Source of the DNA: Corallium rubrum
Taxonomy: Eukaryota > Cnidaria > Anthozoa > Scleralcyonacea > Coralliidae
Assembly (NCBI GenBank): GCA_964035015.1
Contig: CAXIUP010000120.1
Coordinates: 1,089,001 to 1,153,000, forward strand
Direction of reading: 5' to 3'
Length of the DNA: 64,000 nt
Both the position numbers and the translations under genes were made by a program. Under the pieces are notes generated by a model. That model made no database searches. It was not told the DNA's origin and saw only the letters and a program-made list of their open reading frames with translations. Of the stretch, positions 32,050 to 44,000 are shown piece after piece. Positions within the stretch are counted from its first letter, which is position 1; every line of letters begins with the position of its first letter.

Positions 32050-33000
32050 AAACATATTTACAGGTTTCTTTTTAAAGGATAATTCTGAATGGTTTTATGT
32101 TGTATTTGTATGTTTCTTTGTGTTCGGGAAGATGTTTTAACTGTCCATTTTGAGCTTGCTTCATTCGGCAACAAACACGGCAAAGAAAAAAGTTTGGAAT
32201 TTTCCACGGAACCTTTGTTTCACGCCATAATTTACATGTATTTGAATGTCTTTGAACTTTTTACTTTAAAAAGAATTAAATTTTCTGTGTAAACGTCTTT
32301 CTCAAAGCATTTTTTTGCTTCAAAAGAGTTATCGGCGTGAGTCGCCAACACTTCGGGCTACTTTACGCCGTCGGAAGACCTAACGAGATGGCGCCGTTCA
32401 ATTGGGGACACTTCATGTAATACAAAAGTATCGAGGACCCGCAGTCCAGTTATACAGAGGTTAGTGTTGGCTTAGCGTTCGTCGCTATGGTGACAGGGAT
32501 TGGCTCGTTACCAGTCCTCTGCATCACACATCGACCAGCGCACCCATTGGCGTTTCACCGCCCCCGATATAAGCGCCTTGATCAACAGCGTAAAGCACAA
32601 GAGAGATACCTCGTTGGAAGCGATTTCGAAACCGGAGTTGTGTCATTGAATCACAGTGAAACGTTTATTTACGACCTCCAAATATGCAAACTATGGATAT
32701 TAACAAACACAAAGAAGGTCTGTTCAACAAGACAGAATGGACGGGTTGCAAAAGACACGGGAATATGTATGCTGTGTTTTATACATTACGGGGAGGACTG
32801 GGGGCTAGGTTTTTGGCTAAGAATTGAAATCTGGCTCATGGGAACTACTGGCATAAGGGCAGGCAACCTACCTAAATAAACTTTTGAATATAAGAATGAA
32901 GACAAGTAATAGAACACCTCAAAATAATTGTGATTTTATTTCTTTTTTAATATGGATGATTCGAAATAGAATGGCACTGTTAGATATCTCTCTTAATTTT
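32050..33000. other. Unassigned region with a 130-residue open frame
   Basis: A plus-strand frame at 32,487-32,879 has no recognisable motif, no codon-like conservation I can judge and no neighbouring exons. I do not call it a gene. Confidence 0.4.
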
Positions 33001-33253
33001 TTGACAGTATCTAGTAATTGCCCATGAAATATCCCATACAAAGACCTGAAATGTGTAGTTTTTAGTGTTTTTTATGGCGTTTTATAATTTTCAAAATTCT
33101 GTAAAATCTCTCCCAAAATGCACGAAATGGCATTTCAGACTCTAGATTTCAAAATTTTCCGGGGGAGCATGCCCCTGGACCCCCCTAGTGCGCGCACCTT
33201 CGCCGCTCGCATTGTCTCCCCCCACTTCTCGTATACCCTGGCGCCACCACTGA
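33000..33253. mobile_element. Right end of a hAT-like element
   Basis: GGGGGAGCATGCCCCTGGACCCCCCTAG and the terminal CTGGCGCCACCACTG match the style of the hAT ends at 4,800-4,890. No left end was found, so it is truncated or a solo end. Confidence 0.55.
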
Positions 33254-33779
33254 ACATTAGTGCATTCATAAATACATAAGGAAGTTGACCTGAAGAGGTA
33301 CAAGAAACAAACACTACAGTACATCAAAAAACGTATATACTACTTACTGAGTAATAACAACTGCAAAACGCAAGTAATAATCACTGAATAATGCAAAAAT
33401 ATGAACATTTGAACTGTTTGTATGTCTACATTTCATGTAGGTGTCGTATCGCATTTCACAGTAATTTGGAAACGTGTGTTTCAAAACATGTTTAAATATT
33501 TTCTGTTTGCTCGATATAAACAAATTTTATATCGAAATGATCGCTTGAATGTCCCGAATCCAGCACTGTATTTTTGTTACTGAAAGTATTTAGATCGTCG
33601 TTGTTATTCGGGGATAACGGACTTGTTTACATGCATCACCTGTACATGCATCAGCAAACTCTTTTTGCACACCGTACTTCATATAAGACCAATATAGAAG
33701 ACATCGTTTTGAACTCGTTTTCATGTAGGAAATTCAAAACAATTTTTACTTTAAAACGAGGTGATAAGAGCTAATTGAT

Positions 33780-33900
33780 ATTTATTTATTTATTTGTTTA
33801 TTTATTTATTTATTTATTTACAAGTTTCGCCAATGACAATACACAAATTATATTACAAAGACAAAGGCAGGAACTGACCACAGAGACTGGTATGCACATA
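33780..33900 (-). repeat. LINE 3' tail with (TTTA)n
   Basis: On the minus strand, TTGGCGAAACTTGTAAATAAATAAATAAA is a typical CR1-like 3' end with a tetranucleotide tail. It also supplies AATAAA signals downstream of the SNX25-like stop codon (about 700 nt away). Confidence 0.6.
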
Positions 33901-34528
33901 AAAGAATTTTAAAATGTTCGCCACTTTGGAATAAGGTCTATTGTCGTAATTTTAAATTTTAATACTCGCAAATCGATTATTAAAAGTGCCTCTAACCGTA
34001 CAATCAAAATAGCTTTCAGACTCTCAGCGCAGTTCTACATTACATAACTTCATTATGTCTGAAATTTATGTACATTTAAACATTTGTGTGCACTATTCCG
34101 TGCATGGGCTATGGCATGCCAAGGTTCAGCAGGTTGCAGCAATTACTCAATAGCCCGAGTACTAGTGTTCGCCTAAGCAGGCGTCTTGTATAATTATAGT
34201 TCTCAAAATAGTAATTGTGAGATAATATTGAAGAATAATAAATAACTATATTTTATCAAATGGATAGAACAAAGTAATTTCGGTGAAATAGCGGGCTCTA
34301 ACTTCGGTGAAATAGCGTGCTCTAATTGGCTGGAACGCGTCACGTGCCGGTGCGTCTTTTCTGTTAATGAACCATGCAGTCCGGGTTTTGTCAGTCATTT
34401 TGATTTAAAAAAAATCAATGAAAGGAAACTTGGAAAACCCCCAAAAGTTATCGAACAGGGAACAGTCTCTGAAGATTTTGTTAATCGGCTAGTATGGCAC
34501 TATAAACATGTATGCTAAAGCAATGAAA

Positions 34529-34651
34529 CTAAACAGATTCTTCGTCCGAATGTCTCGCCACCTCACTTGCCGTCGGCATGTTCCCATTGTCTGGTGGAGC
34601 TTCGTTTCGAATTTCGGGAAACAAAGTGAATATACATAGTTCAAAAACCAG
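34529..34651 (-). CDS. SNX25: SNX25-like exon 13 (last coding exon, stop)
   Basis: 40 codons plus TAG (34,529-34,531), acceptor ..TTTTCTTGTTTTAG. It encodes LVFELCIFTLFPEIRNE then a polar tail ending DEESV. The intron before it is 7.6 kb and holds a whole CR1-like LINE. A 23-bp duplicated phrase (TTCGGTGAAATAGCG) lies in the downstream region at 34,276-34,316. Confidence 0.85.
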   Translation of the reverse strand: MVFELCIFTLFPEIRNEAPPDNGNMPTASEVARHSDEESV

Positions 34652-37600
34652 CTAAAACAAGAAAATATTAACAAGGAACAAATCAGTAATCTCTGAAGAT
34701 AAGGAAGGTAAGAGGAAGATAAAGGAAAGATAAGGAAGATAAGAGGAAGATAAGGAAGATAAAGGGAAGATAAGAAGAAGATAGGAAGATAAAGGGAAGA
34801 GAAGAGAAGAGGAAGTTAAGGAAGATAAGGGGAAGATAAGGAGAAGATAAGAGGAAGATAAAGAAGATAAAGGGAAGATAAGGAAGATAAAGGGAAGATA
34901 AGGAAGATAAAGGGAAGATAAGAAAGATAAAGGGAAGATAAGAGGAAGATAAGAAAGATAAAGGGAAGATAAGAAGAAGATAATGAAGATAAGGGGGAGA
35001 TAAGGAAGATAAAGGAAGATAAGACGATAATGAAGATAAGGGGATAAGGAAGATAAAGGGAAGAGAAGAGGAAGTTCAGGAAGATAAGGAGAAGATAAGA
35101 GGAAGATAAAGAAGATAAAGGGAAGATAAGGAAGATAAAGGGAAGAGAAGAAAGATAAAGGGAAGAGAAGAAAGATAAAGGGAAGATAAGAGGAAGATAA
35201 AGGGAAGAGAAGAGGAAGATAAGGAAGATAAAGGGAAGATAAATTGAAGATAAGAGGAATATAATGAAGATAAAGGGAAGATATGGAAGATAAAGGAAAG
35301 ATAAGGGGAAACTAAGGAAGATAAGGGAGAAATAAGGAAGATAAGGGGAAGATAAGAAAGATAAAGGGAAGATAAGACGAAGATAAGGAAGATAAACGGA
35401 AGATAAGGAGAAGATAAGAGGAAGATAACGAAGATAAAGGAAGATAAGGAAGATAAAGGGAAGATAAGGAAGATAAGCCGCTTAAAATCGTGCTGCTTAC
35501 GGCTTCTCGAATTAATTCCTCATCAAAAATCTTAAGTTCTTCTCACGACTCCTCGATTTCTTTATAAACTGGGGTTAAGTTGTCAAAGATATGATAATAA
35601 CAAAAGTATTTTAATACGTCACGCGCGGCAAACTGTGTCAACAATAGCTCTGTCTATTTCTGCTTCGTTGGTTTTAATATTTGGTCCCCATTATGTAAAT
35701 CTTGGATTGTTGGTTTGCTAAGTATTTCGTGAACATCCTGCATCAAGTTCTGGATCGATTGATTATTTGCCGTGGCTTTATTTTTGGATTATTTATTTGA
35801 CCGTTTGGCCTGTGGCATATCTGTAGTTCGTGATTTTGTACAAGTATTGTTTATCCGTGTCACGATTATTTGGTGAGCCCTGATTTCAGTTTGTTTGGTT
35901 TCGGTATTCCTATCCTGTTGTACAAGTCCCACTTCTGTTCGTGTAATCAATTTTGAATTATTTATCGTTTCGTGTTTGACCTTTGGATTTATTTTATCTC
36001 ACTTGACGTCTCCTAGCAACAGTTAAATTTGAATTTACTCCGTCAATCCTGACTCCATAGTTTGGTTATTCATATCAGTATTGTTGTCATCGTCCCTTTC
36101 TTTTATTGATAATATTTTGGTTGATGATCATCTTATATAATAATTGTCAGTTGTTTGCTGTACAAGCTGTGTTAGTTAGTAATACTCAGAAAAACTCTGA
36201 TCTCTTAGCCAGACGCTCTAACCATTGAGCCACTAGAACTCAGATAGCGGAGCAAGGTAAATTAAGGTAATTATACCTTAGACTGTGCCCAGTCCTCCAG
36301 GAACGAGTCTTAACCGCTCGGTTGTGGGTTCGAGTCCTGCTTAGAGCTCAGAGGTTTTCTGAGTATTACTAACTAACACAGCTTGTACAGCAAACAACTG
36401 ACAATTATTACTAACATCAAGCTGCAATTTCTAAAACTAACTAGTCATCTTATATATTGTGAATTTTATACGAATTTGTATCGTGCCGTATAACCGTCAA
36501 ATATTTATCAAGATATTTACCCTCGGTGGTTACCAGACTTGACAAAATTTCATCATTTATTTGGTTTTGGTGTTCTGTTCAACCTACATTTCCACATTTA
36601 CTGTGAATTTTGAATTATTCATCATTTTACATTTGGTTCTTTTTCCCCAGCTAGTCTTGTCTGAACTTTGAATTTAGAAACCTGAGACATTGTTTTCTTC
36701 ACTTTTCACCTCTTACCAACGAGTATGAAGTTTAGGGACATGATCTCACTCAGAACAATTTATATTATCCTTTTTGCGTGGTTGGGTTTTTCGCGTGATT
36801 CGTTTTAGCAAAGAAGATCGGAAGGCCTGATTATACACCACAACGAACCTACGTTTGAGAAAGGACTCGACATCGCTGTCAATACACCGAACTGTACGCA
36901 ATGGATTAACCTTGTTACAGAGATCGTCCTTGTCGCTGATGTTGGTGCTTCTGGAAAACGACGTGCAAGTGAATCCTGGTCCAGTTCATTCTAGTTATGC
37001 CTCCCATTCACTCGGAATAAACTTCCTCTATTTAAAGGCGAGAAGCCCAAAGGCCTTCGTCCTCCAGCGTGACGACAATTCTGACTCTTCTAAAGTTTGC
37101 AAGATCACTTTATTGCAACAGTGGGTTCACAGCGGTACATACGACGTTGTTTGTATATGTGAAACCTGGCTCAACGAGTCTGTCCTAAGCAGTGAACTGC
37201 TACCGGGATATTCTATCTTTCGTCGAGACAGACTGGGAAAGGTCGGCGGTGGCGTTCTCGTAGCTGTAAATACCGGCATACAAGCCTCTCGTCGACTGGA
37301 TCTCGAGGCTGACAGTTCTAAACTTGTTGTAACTGAACTTATTACATCAATCTGTAAATCAATTATCCTTTTCAAGTTTTACCGGCCTCCTGATTCCACA
37401 TCGGATGTTCTGCAACAACTGAATACCTCTCTTCGAGACACTCCGGAATCTAGCTGTGTAGTTCTCATAGGTGACTTTAACCTTCCCGCTGTCAACTGGT
37501 CAACTGATCAAACTGTCCCTATGAACACCGGAGGGAATGTGGAGAACGGCACTTTATGCGACTTAGTGGGTGACAACTTCCTCCAGCAGTTTATTGTGGG

Positions 37601-38006
37601 CCCTACGCACATTGCTGGCAATAAACCTGACCTGCTGTTATGCAACTGTCCTGAAATTATCGGTGACGTTTCCACTCTCGAACCTAAAATGTGTAATTAT
37701 CGTTCAACAGATCATTACATCATAGAATTTCAGGCCAAACGGAATTTTACACGAGCCAAGCCAGTTAGACGACGAGTGTACGATTACAAACGTGGAAATG
37801 TTGGGGATCTGCGTAGTTTTCTAACAAGTGTGCCTCTGGATATTACTCCGTCAGATATCACTCGGTCAGACAACATTGACTACTACTGGTTACAGTAGAA
37901 GGACATGTTCTTAACTGCCGTGGAAAGATTTATCCCGGTAAAAACTGTCAGAGATACAAATTCTCCTCCATGAATTGACGGAGAAGTTCGCCATTTAATC
38001 CGGAAG

Positions 38007-38088
<82 letters not shown>

Positions 38089-41000
38089 TATCATCATCAT
38101 CATTGTTTCGGCCCTTTTCCTTATTCAGGGTCGGCCGCCCGAATCTTTTCCATCCACTTGGTTCTCGACTTCGCCACTCTCTCGTTTACTCCCGCTGTAA
38201 GGGTTACACCTTTAATCTTCCTCAACATCCTCATTTCCATCCTATCCAAGAGCATTTCCTCTTTCTTTCGGATGGCCCATATTTCCGCTCCATAGATACA
38301 CACTGGTCTAATCACACTTTTGTACAGCTTACTTCTCACAGGTATTGGAATTGCCTTATCACATATAGTCCTTGCTATTTCTCTCCATTTGCACCACCCT
38401 GCTTTTATTCTTGCTCTTACTGTTGCTTCACAACCCCCTTCCCTTTGTAATACTGACCCTAAGTAATTGAATTTTTCCACTTGTTTTAAGGTGTCCCTTC
38501 CTCTGTATTTGATGTTGATCTGCTGCATCGTATTTCTTTCACTGACCATAACCTCCGTTTTGCTTTCGTTTATCTCAAATCCTCCTCTCTCCAGCCTTTC
38601 CTGCCAACCGTTAAATCTTTCCTGTAATTCCTCCTCTTCCTCTGCTGTTACCGCCAGGTCGTCCACGAACGGAATATCCCAGGGCACTTCTCCACTAACT
38701 TCTTCACTAAGCACATCCAACACTATGACAAATAGGAAAGGGCTTAATGCAGACCCTTGATGTAATCCAACTGATATTTCAAAAGCCTCTGATAGTCCAC
38801 ACGGTGTGAGGACCTGAGTCTTCGCCCCTTTGTACATTGCCTTAACTACTCTCACTATCTTTTCAGGTACGCCTTTCTTCCTCAGTGCCCAGTATACCAC
38901 CTCCCTTGGAACTCTGTCATACGCTTTCTCCAGGTCGACGAAGCATGAAATTTTCCGGAAGAAATACACAGCGCTAAAGAAATATCGTTTTGTTAAATCC
39001 ACTGCTCGAAAAGCGAAGCTACGTACTTTGAGTCAAAACATCAAGTACATGATTAGAAGAAAGCACCGTGAGCATCTGGCTAAAATCGAAGCTTTGGAGT
39101 TATCACAAAGCCAGTAGCGAGGTTCAGATCACACTTCCACTACCGCTACCGCTACCGTAAGTGTAATTAAACATGTCAAATGATTGTTTTTACGTTCAGT
39201 AATGGTCGCAGGTCTCAAACCTAGTGCAAAAAGAAAGCGTTTTACGATACCAGGATTAAAACCAACTACGACTACAGGACGGAAAAACGAACATTACATC
39301 AGCTTAACCACATTTACGGTAGCGGTAGCGGTAGTGGAAGTGTGATCTGAACCTCGCTATTCTTCACCACCGAACCAGCCAGAGTGCTGAGATTACCTAC
39401 AACGGTATTACAGCGAAGACGGCGGCCGAAAAAGCGGAACGTTTTAATTCGTATTTTTCCTCTGTATTTCTACCACCCACATCCAACGTAAATTCTCATA
39501 CCAGTAAATACTCATTTCCACTGAACACCGATATGCAAATATCTGACGTAACACTCAGTGTGGACGAAGTTGCCATTTTTTTGAATGATCTTGACACCTC
39601 AAAAGCACGCGGTCCAGACGGCGTTCCATCTCGCCTTTTGAAAGAATGCAGCCAAGAAATCGCTCCCAGTATTTGCGCACTCTTCAACCCACGATCGGAA
39701 ATTGCGGCTGTCGACGGGGACCTAATCCAGGCTGACATGTTTTAGCTGCGCATGCGTAGAACGAATATCTTGCGTATAAACGTCATCAATACACGGCCGA
39801 CAGGAGCGAGGACACCCCGAGCTCAAAGTCAAACATCTCCGCTCAAAATCGTCGCTCGACCATAATTCTTCCACGAGCGCATAGCACGAAGATTGGGCTT
39901 GCCATAGAATACGGTTTGTTGAGAACTCGTTGAATTTTAGCGATGTACGAACCCATTACCCTTCTCAAATTCATCAGTTTCAAATGTCGTCAGAACTCAC
40001 TTGAGCCAGCACGCACGTGGACTGCGAACTGCCCCATGAAAGTGGCCGATTTTCTATGCGATTTTCGATCGTGATTCTCTGCAAACCGGTCGCATTCCAT
40101 CCGAGTGGAAATCAGCTAATGTTACACCCATCCACAAAAAGGACCTGAAAAAATCAGCGGAAAACTACAGACCCATCTCGTTGTTGCCCATTCTCAGCAA
40201 AGTCATGGAACGCTGCATATGCAACAGATTCTACGAACATATCAGACACCTCGTCACACAGCTTATCTCAGTCCTTCATACCATCGGACAATGCCTCGAT
40301 AAGAACATTCAAACCGATGTTGTGTACCTGGATCTTGCCAAAGCATTTGATTTAGTCGACCACCAAATTCTCCTCGGCAAACTAAAATCATATGGTGTAT
40401 CGGGTCAACTCTATGACTGGTTTGCTGACTACCCAAGAGGTCGTTCTCAAAGAGTAGTCGTGGATGGTGTGGCATCGCAATGGGCATCTGTTACATCTGG
40501 CGTACTGTACTCTTTGTGGTCTTCATAAACGACCTCCCTGACTACATACCAGACGGAACTATGGCAGTTGTGTACGCAGATGACACAAAGTTGCACAGAA
40601 ATATCACTTCAGTGGTTGACTGTGACTGTGAAAACTTACAACTTGCCTTGACGAACCTTGACGGTTGGAGCAGTCGGAACAACATTAAATTTAATGCGTC
40701 TAAATGCAAAGTGTTGCCCGTGACAAGAAAGAAAAACCCGATGTCTTACGCTTACCATCTTGGCTCAAAGGAACTGCTTCGTGTCGAAAAACAGAAAGAT
40801 CTTGGTGTTAAATAAATACGAGGGCGAAGCCCGAGGAATATATCATCCCGAGGGGTAATATTTCATCGAATTCCCCAAGCGAAAGGTCTATAAATGATAT
40901 ATTATATCGAAACATATCACCTTTCCAAAAAAACTTAAATAATGTTAATAAACTTCGCTTAGCTTAACATTTGTCCGCTTTTCGTTGTCTGTTTCCATTC

Positions 41001-44000
41001 TGTTGTCGTCTCAAGGCTTCTGGGTGGATTGTTTCTTGCTTTCTTTGTATTCCCTGAATTCCTATTTTCTTGTAACCTAACAATCTTCTTGTCAACTCTG
41101 AATTTCGGGCGAAACGTTTGCTTGTCTCGCCAAAGTCCGCCATTGTTGACAGCTTCGTGAATCCTGCGTGACATTCACGCGTGGTACACGAACTCGAATA
41201 CCCCGGCCACAGCGGGTATTCGAGGTTATACCCCGCTGTGGCGGGTAATTCTACGATAAATTAACTGGTCACGTGGTACAAATCAAGCTCTCTGACTGGA
41301 CAATTTACAGTTGAGATATAATATTTATCCTAATACGTCTCCTGAACACCCTCATCATCAATTAAATATACTACACTATGCAAATAAATCCTCTGTAATA
41401 TAATATTTCGTTTGTATTTTGACACGTTTTTTCTCTAAGTAATTACCCATCGAAAATCTTATATACGTTCTTCTCACGACTTCTCGATTTCTTCTCTTAG
41501 CCGAGTAAACTTTTTCAAAGAAAGAATCAAACGGCGTTAAGTTGTAGATCTAGTTAAGTAAATTATTTAAACCAGTTTAACTGATTGATAGGGTACGTCA
41601 TGGTTGAGTAAATGAGAAGTTGTACCCAACGGTTGGGCATATTTCACAATATATTAAAAATGTTGTATTTTGTGTGTTTATATACGCCATCCTGTTCGTG
41701 TCGCTTTAGCTTTTAATTTAGACGCTTGTTGAACTCAAAATCGAACGACAGATAAAAACTGTGACGCTATGGGTGGTGCTCTTTACACCAACCCGCACCA
41801 CCCGTCGAAGGAGCCCCACTCTCTATACTACTAATATGTGACTGATTGTAGTCACCTGTCTACAGTATATAGTTACATGTACGTAACTTTGTGTAGATTA
41901 TATAGGACTACGGCAATTCGAGAAAATATGAAACAACCACGAAATCTACGCTGTCTTCTTTCCGACAAACTGTTTATTATTAAATAAGTTGACACAAAAT
42001 TTTTTGATCTCGTTTAGCTACAGCATGTCAGCATACCCCAGATGTACGGCAGTTGGACCAACAATTTTTTTATTGTTGATCCAACTGCTGTGTCCCTAGG
42101 GCACGCTGACATGCTGTGGCTAAACGAGATCAAAAATTTTGGTGCAATTTGCAAGCAAAAATATTTGGATTGATAAATACTTTGGATTAAATAATTAAAT
42201 GATGCTAAAAACACTTACGTATACCAAGTGTTTATTCGTACGGATGTCTTGAAAAGCTTCAAACATCTAATAATCACCACAACCATGAGAACAAATTAAC
42301 ATATCATAGCCATCGCCAGAACAATAAACAAACAAACAAACAAACAAACAAACAAACAAACAAACAAACAAACAAACAAACAAACAAACAAACAAACAAA
42401 CAAGCAAGCAAGCAAGCAAACAAACAAACAAGCAAACAAACAAACAAACAAACAAACAAACAAACAAGCAAACAAGCAAGCAAGCAAGCAAGCAAGCAAA
42501 CAAACAAACAAACAAACAAACAAACAAACAAACAAACAAACAAACAAACAAACAAACAAACAAACAAACAAACAAACAAACAAACAAACAAACAAACAAA
42601 CAAAACGAACGAACGAACAAACAAACAAACAAACAAACAAACAAACAAACAAACAAACAAACAAACAAACAAACAAACAAACAAACAAACAAACAAACAA
42701 ACAAACAAACAAACAAACAAACAAACAAACAAACAAACAAACAAACAAACAAGCAAGCAAACAAACAAACAAAAACAGAGGTAAAAACCTAACGTCCTGG
42801 CGGAGGTGAGGTGAGGTAAAATAGAGAGATTAAGATTCACGTAAACGGGAAACAGCAAACGGCAGAGAAGCTCACGTGAGAAGATTACAATAATTCCCAG
42901 GCTTTCATCTGTATCACTATCACTTTCGATTGGAGATTTGAAGGCGAAAATTTCTTATAGTTCAAAGTCACGCGAACGTCAAACGGCTATCTCACGTTTG
43001 TCGTTTCCCGTTTACGTGAACCTTAATCTCTCTAATACTGAGTTTACAATACGGTATGATCGCGCAGTAAATGTGCCAAATATACCTTGATTATTCCAAG
43101 TTTGCAGTTTCGTTTCCCTACCAAGTTCTGTAACACCTCTGCAAGAGAACATTTTAAAACAAAGATCAGTAACATGCAAACAAATCAACAATTCGAATAT
43201 TTGAGATGAAACGTTAAAATATTTGGTATTATATCGTTTGGTGGTAAAATAATCTGCTACATATAAAAATCGAAAATCAAACAACAAATTTAGACGTTAA
43301 CGTAAATTGTTAGCATTTCTGTTTGTCAGTTCATTATCTTAAATAATTTTTAAACTTTGCACAACCTTATAAAGACTGCGTCTGGAAGACGTTTAAACAT
43401 GTAGAACTTAAATACTACCCATGCAAACCAGTAGAGCAAGACAAAGAGGACTTTTTCATCGCTTTCAAAGGACATATTCATTAACCCATGGGTAGTAAAA
43501 AGACTGGATAGGAAGCTATATTCAAAGTTTGAGATTGATACAGCTTACTTAAATTGATAATCGAACTACCTGTAAATACAACAAAGTCACATTGCAATAA
43601 AACGCTCGTATCTTATTACTCAGTTTAAAAGAAAATATCACGGTTTGCTACGTAAAAATCGCAAATTCCAAGCAAAACAAAGTACTACTTTGCGACGCCA
43701 GTTTCTTTGAAACAACACAGAAAACATCAAAACAAAGGATCAACAACGTTTACCTCGAACACTTATCCATTCCATTTACAATCCATGATTAACCGCAGAT
43801 CAATTTTAAAACAATCACGTGGTGTATTCTTATCTATCACGTGGTAGCTTGTTATGTACTTAACAATTGGATGTTTATCACGTAGTACATGAGAATACAC
43901 CACGTGGTTGTTTTGAAATTGCTCTGCGGTTAACAAAACTATTGCTTCAAAAGCAATGAAAAAAATCACGTATGTCTCGTTCTCTACTGGTTTGAGTAGT

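Larger units (their letters stand above)
36855..40815 (+). mobile_element. CR1-like non-LTR retrotransposon, broken by three insertions
   Basis: An APE-type endonuclease is followed by RT on the plus strand, antisense to SNX25. Insertions at 38,011-38,953, 39,117-39,357 and about 39,692-40,071 split it. Small deletions remove parts near 40,261 and 40,495. The 3' end after the RT thumb is replaced by an unrelated palindromic repeat. Confidence 0.88.

Noticed and set aside
32487..32879. 130-codon plus-strand open frame as a gene
   Set aside because: No recognisable motif, no splice context, and comparable frames occur by chance in this window.
36180..36335. Functional tRNA gene
   Set aside because: Box A and box B lie on opposite strands of an inverted insertion; no complete cloverleaf.
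40959..41174. Minus-strand 71-codon frame (RPKFRVDKKIVRLQENRN) as a gene
   Set aside because: It looks conserved but lies in palindromic repeat sequence beside a dead LINE; no start or splice support. Left as unknown.
42267..42858. Three minus-strand frames of 158-184 codons rich in Cys-Leu-Phe-Val
   Set aside because: They are translations of (AAAC)n and share one composition in all frames.
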